A stretch of DNA of 64,000 bases, taken from the NCBI RefSeq assembly GCF_004571135.1, contig NZ_SPSB01000006.1, positions 29,758-93,757 of the forward strand. The letters run 5' to 3'. Source of the DNA: Algoriphagus kandeliae. GTDB taxonomy: Bacteria > Bacteroidota > Bacteroidia > Cytophagales > Cyclobacteriaceae. How positions within the stretch are numbered: position 1 is the first letter of the stretch; each line of letters begins with the position of its first letter. Below, in pieces: positions 58,327 to 64,000 of the stretch. Both the position numbers and the translations under genes were made by a program. The notes below the pieces were generated by a model that was not told the origin of the DNA, ran no database searches, and was given only the letters and a program-made list of their open reading frames with translations.

Positions 58327-59955
58327 TTATGCTAGCCAAGCCTCTCGGATAGGGGTAGCTTTTGAAACTTGGATATGGTAAGTGGGGAAAAACTGATTCT
58401 CTGATTTTTTGATATTGAAATGATGGTCGACTCCGTTCAGACGATAAATGTCCAGAGTTCCATTGGTGTTTATTGATTTGATTTGATCACCTAGCATTAA
58501 TACCTGGTAGGCAAAGCTATCCGGATGGATTTTCTTGATTTCGGAATCTTTGACAATTATACCCAAGGTGTTCCGTAGAAAATCATCTTCAAATCTCTCT
58601 TCTAGATTTAGTCCCAAGGAGGGGAGATTTTCTTTTAGATATGGGATTATGGAATTTTTTCCTGAGATATAGGTGGTATAAAAGTCATTTTCCACACCGG
58701 TTGATAATTCCAATAAGATTAAATTCCAAAAAGAAGATTCGTGGTATCCTCGATTATTTTTCCCAAAACGAATCCAAGCTTTTTGCATAACTGCTGCCAA
58801 AGAGGAACCATTTGCAAGAAGCATCAAGTCTATGCCTAGAGCAATTAAAGCTCCATTGGCATAAATATTTTGTTTCCGGTCTGGAGCACTTGCATGATAT
58901 CCATCTACCCATGTGTCAAAGGAAGATTCTAGGATGCTGGAATTTCTCCATCCAAAATCCTCTGAAACGCGCTGAATGGTATTTTGAATCTTCTTCGCAA
59001 AGTCTTGAATGGAAACAACGCCTGACTTTAGAAGGTATAAATCCCCCATATAAGAGGTGATTCCTTCCAAAATCCATCCAGCTGTTGTGTGGTCTTCGGA
59101 AGAAAAATCATAGGGCAGTAAATCTTTTGGTCTAATTCTACACACATTCCAAGCATGGTAGAGTTCATGGCTGGATACTCCTAATAATTCCATAAGATGC
59201 TTTTTCTGCTTGAGCTTTTCTGCAGGACCATAGGTGATGACTGTTCCTCTTTTATGCTCAACTCCGTGATAGTGTTGATAAGGAAGAAGCTGGAAAAGAA
59301 AATGGTATTCAAGCTCCGGAAACACTCCAAAGTCTTTAATCTGAGAGATAGCAATTCTTTTCAAAGCATCCAGGAATTCTTGCTTTTCAAAATGAATAGC
59401 TCCATGAATCCAGCAATGAAAAGTGTAATCGTCCACCGCAAACTTCCAATGGATAACATCCTTGCTCGCTAATAAGGTGGAGTCAGCTACCTCTTGAAAG
59501 TTATTTGCAAAATAAGTTCGCTCTCTTTTTTCAGGGAGGGTGCAGACTCGAATAGGATAGGGGAGTTTGAACTGGAACTCATAAGAGAAGTGTCGAGTTC
59601 CTGAAATTTCCATACAGCAATTCACTAGGTTGAGGTAGATCTGTTGATCGTCTACCCAAGCAGAACCCGCATCCATGGTCCCGGCAAAGAACTCATAGAA
59701 AACCTCGTACGTCCCGCTTTTTTCAACTTCGATTGCCCATAGGGATTTGTTTTTTTTGAAAAAAGGCATCGATTCATTCTCAAATCGAACGGAAAAATTT
59801 CGAACAAACTGTGCGTAATTCGAAGGGAAATAGCGTCCGGCTCGCCAGATTGGAAGCTGTAGCTTAACCTTTCCTGGGTAGGAAACAGGGATTTTAACCT
59901 GAATTTGTAGATATTGCGAAGCGGGGTTTTTACAGGAGATTTGGTATTGAAACAT
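58327..59955 (-). CDS. M61-family metallopeptidase (glycyl aminopeptidase-like)
   Basis: A 542-aa M61 peptidase. The zinc motif is H263-E-L-Y-H267, within S-S-H-E-L-Y-H-A-W-N. The N-terminal beta-domain (about 1-160) and a C-terminal PDZ-like region (about 430-530) fit the family layout. The ATG at 59955 matches the usual M61 N-terminus; an ATG at 59976 adds seven residues. No signal peptide is visible, so it may be cytoplasmic. The family releases N-terminal glycine or alanine from peptides. Confidence 0.88.
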   Translation of the reverse strand: MFQYQISCKNPASQYLQIQVKIPVSYPGKVKLQLPIWRAGRYFPSNYAQFVRNFSVRFENESMPFFKKNKSLWAIEVEKSGTYEVFYEFFAGTMDAGSAWVDDQQIYLNLVNCCMEISGTRHFSYEFQFKLPYPIRVCTLPEKRERTYFANNFQEVADSTLLASKDVIHWKFAVDDYTFHCWIHGAIHFEKQEFLDALKRIAISQIKDFGVFPELEYHFLFQLLPYQHYHGVEHKRGTVITYGPAEKLKQKKHLMELLGVSSHELYHAWNVCRIRPKDLLPYDFSSEDHTTAGWILEGITSYMGDLYLLKSGVVSIQDFAKKIQNTIQRVSEDFGWRNSSILESSFDTWVDGYHASAPDRKQNIYANGALIALGIDLMLLANGSSLAAVMQKAWIRFGKNNRGYHESSFWNLILLELSTGVENDFYTTYISGKNSIIPYLKENLPSLGLNLEERFEDDFLRNTLGIIVKDSEIKKIHPDSFAYQVLMLGDQIKSINTNGTLDIYRLNGVDHHFNIKKSENQFFPTYHIQVSKATPIREAWLA

Positions 59956-59995
59956 CAAATAGTCAGCTAGTTTCAAACAATTATTTCACTACTTT

Positions 59996-60025
59996 TTGTA
60001 ATTCGGATTTGGCTGCATATCTTTG
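59996..60025 (+). promoter_or_regulatory. Promoter of rpmH-rnpA
   Basis: TTG (59996-59998), 19 nt, perfect -7 box TATCTTTG (60018-60025), then CAGTCCTTTTTGG. It has the extended downstream motif. Confidence 0.88.
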
Positions 60026-60091
60026 CAGTCCTTTTTGGAGGGTAAGTCCAGAAAGACCCAATAGAAAGCAATAATATAAAGATATTCGATC

Positions 60092-60250
60092 ATGAAAAGA
60101 ACATTTCAGCCTTCCAGAAGAAAAAGAAAGAACAAGCACGGCTTCAGAGAAAGAATGTCTACTGCCAATGGTAGAAGAGTATTGAAGGCCAGAAGAGCTA
60201 AAGGAAGAAAGAAATTGACCGTTTCTTCTGAAAAAACTCTGAAGAAATAA
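60092..60250 (+). CDS. rpmH: 50S ribosomal protein L34
   Basis: A 52-aa, very basic protein, too short for many ORF filters. The start [13 protein letters not shown] and the [11 protein letters not shown] motif are canonical for L34, with a slightly longer C-terminal tail than E. coli. It precedes rnpA by 45 bp, the near-universal rpmH-rnpA order, and is driven by the promoter at 59996. Confidence 0.98.
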   Translation: MKRTFQPSRRKRKNKHGFRERMSTANGRRVLKARRAKGRKKLTVSSEKTLKK

Positions 60251-60295
60251 TTCTTGTCTAGAATTTGTATGTTGCATGTGATTTGATTCCTTGCA

Positions 60296-60685
60296 ATGAA
60301 TTTCAGACTTCCGAAAACTGAAAGGCTTTACAGCCAAAAATCTATCAAGGAACTTTTTGACGAAGGTTCCTCTTTTTTTTTATACCCCTTCAAGGTCTTG
60401 TATCTGGTAAAGGAAGGGGAGTCGCATACTTCAAATCCAAATCAAGTTCTGTTCTCTGTTTCAAAGAGGAAAATCAAAAAAGCAACAGGAAGGAATTTGA
60501 TGAAGCGTAGAATGCGGGAAGCATATCGGATTAACAAACATTTGCTTTCAAATTCTTCAAGACAATTATTTATTGGTTTACTTTATGTCTCTTCCGAGGC
60601 TATGGATTTTAAGTCCCTAGAAGAAAAGACCAAGAAAGTTCTTGAAAGAATTGAGTCAGAGGTAAAAAATCAATCACATGAATAG
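60296..60685 (+). CDS. rnpA: Ribonuclease P protein component
   Basis: A 129-aa protein subunit that helps the RNase P RNA cleave tRNA 5' leaders. The RNR signature R-N-L-M-K-R-R-M-R-E is present (about 64-73), after the N-terminal F-R-L-P-K and S-V-S-K-R-K segments. It follows rpmH. Its stop overlaps the next gene's start region by 8 bp, which couples the protease gene to this operon. Confidence 0.95.
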   Translation: MNFRLPKTERLYSQKSIKELFDEGSSFFLYPFKVLYLVKEGESHTSNPNQVLFSVSKRKIKKATGRNLMKRRMREAYRINKHLLSNSSRQLFIGLLYVSSEAMDFKSLEEKTKKVLERIESEVKNQSHE

Positions 60686-62339
60686 AATAAATAAGTCACG
60701 GTGGATCCCAGTTTTGGCTGTAGCCTTTCTTTTGACTGCCACAGTAGCTTTTTCTGTAAAAAACGATCGGCTTTTCCAGATCGCTAAGAACATAGACATT
60801 TTCGCGACACTAGTAAGAGAATTGGATTCTTACTATGTAGATGAAATCGATCCTGATCAATTGGTTGGGGTTGGGATTCAGGCTATGCTTGAAGAATTGG
60901 ATCCCTACACTGAGTACATTCCAGAAGAAGAATCCGATGAATTCAGACTGATGACGACCGGGGAGTATGGTGGAATTGGGGCATTGATTGGTTCACGAGG
61001 TGAAGGGAGTATGATTTTAATGCCCTATACTGGTTTTCCTGCACAAAATGCCGGACTCAAAATCGCAGATAAAATATTGATGGTTGATACCACTGACGTG
61101 GTTGGTAAAAACACCTCCCAAGTTTCGGAATTATTGAAAGGCCCAGAAAATACGCCTGTTAAGGTAAAAGTGCTCCGAGATAAGGATACTTTAAGCTTTG
61201 AATTGGTTCGTAAGAAAATTTCCCTGAAGAATGTGCCATACTATGGGAAACTTGATGAGAAAACCGGCTACATCAAACTTTCTGATTTTACAACCAATGC
61301 TTCTTCGGAAGTTCGTAATGCCCTGGTGAATCTTAAGGCACAAGGAATCGATAAACTTGTTTTAGATCTTCGTGATAATCCAGGAGGATTGCTTTCTGAG
61401 GCGGTAGAAATTGTGAATCTTTTTGTACCGAAAGGAAAAGAGGTAGTCAAAACCATCGGGAAAATTGAAAGTGTAAATCATACATATAAAACAACCAAGA
61501 CTCCTGTTGATAAGCATATCCCTTTAGTGGTTTTGATTAATGAGCGAAGTGCCTCGGCATCTGAGATTGTTGCTGGAGCCTTGCAAGATTATGATCGGGC
61601 GGTTTTAGTGGGTAGGAAGTCTTTTGGTAAAGGTTTGGTTCAGACTACCATCCCTTTGACTTACAATGCACAGATGAAAGTGACCACTGCTAAATATTAT
61701 ATCCCGAGCGGGAGATGTATTCAGGCCATTGATTATGCCTTAAGCCGTGAAGAGGGAGAGATTTATTCAGTACCAGATTCTTTACGCAAGGAATTTAAAA
61801 CCCAAAACGGTCGGACTGTTTTGGATGGGGCGGGAATTGAACCTGATGAGACTATCCCTGCTCCAAAGTATGCCCCAATTACTTACAGTTTGGTAGCGGG
61901 AAATCATGTATTTGATTATGCTACCGAATTCTTTTATCAGCATAATGACATCGGAGAGATAGAAGAATTTGATTTAGCAGATTCAGAGTACAATAAGTTT
62001 GTGGCTTGGTTGTCCGATAGGGATTACGATTACACCACTTATTTAGAAAAGTCGGTGGAGGATATGAAAAAATTGGCAGAGCAGACTCCTTATTATGATG
62101 AGATAAAAGGACAAGTTGAGGCACTTGAAGCTAGAATCATGCATAGTAAGGAACAAGACCTGATCAATTATAAAGAGGAGATTGAAAAAGTCCTTCGTGA
62201 AGAAATTGTGTCAAGATATTATTTCCAAGAAGGAATGATTCAGGCAGGTCTTCAAAAGGATGCCGTGGTTGAAAAAGCGAAGGAGCTTTTAGCAGAACCG
62301 AGAAATATCCAGTCAATCCTAACGGCAAAGTCTGAATAA
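60678..62339 (+). CDS. S41-family C-terminal processing peptidase (CtpA-like), paralogue 2
   Basis: A 553-aa protease with an N-terminal membrane anchor (about 8-26), a PDZ domain (about 90-175) and an S41 domain. The Ser/Lys dyad is Ser293 in S-A-S-A-S-E and Lys318 in S-F-G-K-G-L, again 25 residues apart. The C-terminal extension is about 220 residues. It lies between rnpA and tsaB with overlapping ends on both sides, so it is in the ribosomal/tRNA operon. It is paralogous to the gene at 36310. Confidence 0.94.
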   Translation: MNRINKSRWIPVLAVAFLLTATVAFSVKNDRLFQIAKNIDIFATLVRELDSYYVDEIDPDQLVGVGIQAMLEELDPYTEYIPEEESDEFRLMTTGEYGGIGALIGSRGEGSMILMPYTGFPAQNAGLKIADKILMVDTTDVVGKNTSQVSELLKGPENTPVKVKVLRDKDTLSFELVRKKISLKNVPYYGKLDEKTGYIKLSDFTTNASSEVRNALVNLKAQGIDKLVLDLRDNPGGLLSEAVEIVNLFVPKGKEVVKTIGKIESVNHTYKTTKTPVDKHIPLVVLINERSASASEIVAGALQDYDRAVLVGRKSFGKGLVQTTIPLTYNAQMKVTTAKYYIPSGRCIQAIDYALSREEGEIYSVPDSLRKEFKTQNGRTVLDGAGIEPDETIPAPKYAPITYSLVAGNHVFDYATEFFYQHNDIGEIEEFDLADSEYNKFVAWLSDRDYDYTTYLEKSVEDMKKLAEQTPYYDEIKGQVEALEARIMHSKEQDLINYKEEIEKVLREEIVSRYYFQEGMIQAGLQKDAVVEKAKELLAEPRNIQSILTAKSE

Positions 62340-63025
62340 TGGCCTTAATCCTTTCCTTGGAAACCAGTACCGATATCTGCTCGGTAGCTTTACACAAAGA
62401 AGGAGTATTGCTCTCTGAGCAAACAATCCAAGAAGAAGGAGCTCATTCTAAAATGCTTCCGCAGTTAATCGAGGACGTAATGAAAGAGGGGGGATATCAA
62501 CTAAAGGATTTAAGCGCGGTTGCGGTTTCGGGGGGTCCAGGTTCCTATACAGGTTTGAGAATCGGGGCATCCACTGCCAAGGGATTGGCATTTGCCTTGG
62601 AAATACCTTTGATTTCTGTGGATACACTACAAGCTATGGCTGTTCAAGCATGGAGACAGAATCCAAACGCAATTGTCGTATCCATGTTGGATGCGAGGCG
62701 AATGGAAGTTTTTCGAGAGGTTTTTGGTCCATCCGGAGAAGTTTTGGAACCTATTGCTGCGGAAATCTTAGATGAGAATTCGTTTTCTTCTTGGATAAGC
62801 AGGACAGAGTTGTTTTTCGTAGGGAATGCCAATCAAAAAGCTAAAGAGGTGATCACGAGTTCTCGAGCCATCTTTTTGGATGTATTTCCAAATGCAAGTT
62901 CGGTAGGAGAAATTGCTTGGGGAAAATATCAAAAAGAAGATTTTGAAGATGTGGCTTATTTTACTCCGAATTATTTAAAGGAGTTTCGGCTTTTGAAGAG
63001 TAAGAAAAATCCTTTTGCCTTATGA
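62339..63025 (+). CDS. tsaB: tRNA threonylcarbamoyladenosine biosynthesis protein TsaB
   Basis: A 228-aa ASKHA-fold protein that with TsaD and TsaE forms t6A at tRNA position 37. Key motifs are I-L-S-L-E-T-S-T-D-I-C-S-V-A at the N-terminus and G-P-G-S-Y-T-G-L-R-I-G near 67-77. The ATG overlaps the upstream stop by 1 bp (TAATG), and the stop overlaps the next gene by 4 bp. Confidence 0.95.
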   Translation: MALILSLETSTDICSVALHKEGVLLSEQTIQEEGAHSKMLPQLIEDVMKEGGYQLKDLSAVAVSGGPGSYTGLRIGASTAKGLAFALEIPLISVDTLQAMAVQAWRQNPNAIVVSMLDARRMEVFREVFGPSGEVLEPIAAEILDENSFSSWISRTELFFVGNANQKAKEVITSSRAIFLDVFPNASSVGEIAWGKYQKEDFEDVAYFTPNYLKEFRLLKSKKNPFAL

Positions 63026-63531
63026 GTGAAATTATCAATAGAGTAGCCCAAAGTTCATTGGTTTCTTTAAACCTTGAGGAATTCTATCCAAAGGAGGAGC
63101 GTGTACTATTTGATTTGCAGGATTTTTTGTTTCAGGGATTGGTCTTGAGGGAGAAGGATTTCAGACAATCTTTAAAGGAGTATGATTGGGAAAAATATCG
63201 TGGAAAGTGGGTGGCTATTTATTGTAGTGTGGATGCGATTATTCCTACTTGGGCCTATATGCTAGTAGCTACATATCTTCAGCCAGTGGTTTTAGGTTTT
63301 GTAGTAGGAGATTTAGAATCTTTAGAGCAGCTTATTGTAGATCGAGTGGTTGATTCTTTGGAGCAGGAAAATTTTAAAGACAGACCGGTTGTGGTTAAAG
63401 GTTGCAGTTCGGTTGAAATCCCTTTTTATGCTTATGGGAAGCTGGTGGAGAAACTTCAGCCAGTGGTAAAATCATTAATGTTTGGTGAGCCTTGTAGTAC
63501 AGTTCCGCTTTTCAAAAAGCCAAAGAACTGA
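63022..63531 (+). CDS. DUF2480-family protein
   Basis: A 169-aa protein of the Bacteroidota-specific DUF2480 family, as recalled from its start, I-I-N-R-V-A-Q-S-S-L-V, and the Y-R-G-K-W-V-A-I-Y-C-S-V-D-A-I-I-P motif. A cysteine in V-K-G-C-S and aromatic residues near the C-terminus are conserved. No function is known. It is coupled to tsaB by a 4-bp overlap (ATGA) and ends the operon shortly before the rRNA promoters. Confidence 0.85.
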   Translation: MSEIINRVAQSSLVSLNLEEFYPKEERVLFDLQDFLFQGLVLREKDFRQSLKEYDWEKYRGKWVAIYCSVDAIIPTWAYMLVATYLQPVVLGFVVGDLESLEQLIVDRVVDSLEQENFKDRPVVVKGCSSVEIPFYAYGKLVEKLQPVVKSLMFGEPCSTVPLFKKPKN

Positions 63532-63588
63532 TAATTAGAAAGAAGGAAATTTTTTAAAAATTATTTCAATTTTTTGCGTCTTCGGGTC

Positions 63589-63619
63589 TTGTGTTTTCTC
63601 CAGATCTGCGCTATGTTTG
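63589..63619 (+). promoter_or_regulatory. rRNA operon promoter P1
   Basis: TTG (63589-63591), 20 nt, perfect -7 box TATGTTTG (63612-63619), followed by CACTCCCATTTGAG. Confidence 0.9.
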
Positions 63620-63702
63620 CACTCCCATTTGAGAAAAAGTCTCAGCGGAAGAAAGCTTGAAAAATTTTTTCAGAAAAATCTGCAAATTTTGAATTCGATG
63701 TT

Positions 63703-63732
63703 TTGTCAGTTAAAAATATTCATCGATATTTG
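63703..63732 (+). promoter_or_regulatory. rRNA operon promoter P2
   Basis: TTG (63703-63705), 19 nt, -7 box GATATTTG (63725-63732, one mismatch), followed by CAGTCGCTTTTGGG. It lies about 110 bp downstream of P1. Confidence 0.8.
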
Positions 63733-63882
63733 CAGTCGCTTTTGGGAAGGGTGCTTCTCACTACCTCTTGAAAATGTCAAGAGAAATGTTCTTTGAAGTG
63801 TTGTAAGGCAAATAACCTGAGATCTAGACAGGCCGAATTCTACTATTTTAAATAGTAAAGAATCGGAAATTATAGTCAATAT
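63733..63882 (+). promoter_or_regulatory. 16S rRNA leader with boxA-like sequence and stem-loop
   Basis: Leader of about 150 nt. It holds a boxA-like TGTTCTTTGA (63787-63796), which in other bacteria recruits the Nus antitermination complex, and a short stem-loop TACTATT/AATAGTA (63841-63847 and 63851-63857) that could be part of the processing stalk. The 351-bp gap from 63532 therefore holds only promoter and leader, with no gene. Confidence 0.6.

Positions 63883-64000
<118 letters not shown>

Overview
The window reads as a chromosomal segment of a marine or aquatic Bacteroidota, most likely Cytophagales/Cyclobacteriaceae and close to Algoriphagus. The clues are Bacteroidota-type promoters (TTG, about 19-20 nt, TAnnTTTG), almost no Shine-Dalgarno sites, a 16S rRNA 5' end of the Cytophagales type, a TonB-dependent receptor, a DUF2480 protein, a monomeric NADP isocitrate dehydrogenase, many M1/M61/S41 peptidases and a DUF1080/GMC sugar-oxidation cluster. 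No prophage, CRISPR array or classical IS element was seen. Genus-level assignment is inference.

Layout. 0-8 kb: a truncated lipoprotein gene, a DEAD-box helicase, dihydroorotase, tRNA-His, a 46-aa ORF with its own terminator, and an alpha-glucan operon (debranching enzyme, GT4 glycosyltransferase, GH57 hydrolase). 8-13 kb: a DinB-like protein, nrdBA and rplU-rpmA, separated by a 600-bp AT-rich regulatory gap. 13-25 kb: a large Asp-box secreted protein, rhomboid protease, polyprenyl synthase, RNase R, exonuclease, lipB, YraN, a SYLF protein and an aspartate aminotransferase. 25-31 kb: three genes for surface glycans (GT2, FkbM methyltransferase, DUF616), an outer-membrane protein and an ALDH7-type dehydrogenase. 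30.8-31.8 kb: two tRNA-Val genes followed by a tandem 368-bp unit made of a GIY-YIG nuclease ORF and a rebuilt tRNA-Val remnant. 31.8-48.5 kb: TonB receptor, peptidases, ruvX-def-nitrilase operon, icd, gapA. 48.6-49.3 kb: a Lys-Pro-Arg-Lys tRNA cluster with two tRNA-Lys 3' remnants. 50-58 kb: two divergent operons that look like a periplasmic 3-keto-glycoside pathway (GMC dehydrogenase with small subunit, cytochrome c, DUF1080 hydrolase, isomerases, oxidoreductase, MFS transporter). 58-64 kb: M61 peptidase, rpmH-rnpA-ctp-tsaB-DUF2480, then the start of an rRNA operon with two promoters.

Most interesting. (1) Four tRNA remnants at two unrelated tRNA loci each carry a short palindrome of the form TCCCGA...TCGGGA, and in tRNA sense the sequence ATCGGGA is joined directly to the tRNA 3' part at the T-arm. 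At the Val locus the unit also carries a small GIY-YIG nuclease. This may be a tRNA T-arm-targeting repeat family. (2) Seven promoters of stable-RNA and ribosomal-protein genes share a motif that extends well past the -7 box (TAnnTTTGCA-N-TC, then a T-rich stretch), while other promoters in the window lack it. (3) GTTCAA/TTGAAC half-sites cluster between nrdB and rplU.

All calls rest on reading the sequence and on remembered family features. No database search was run.
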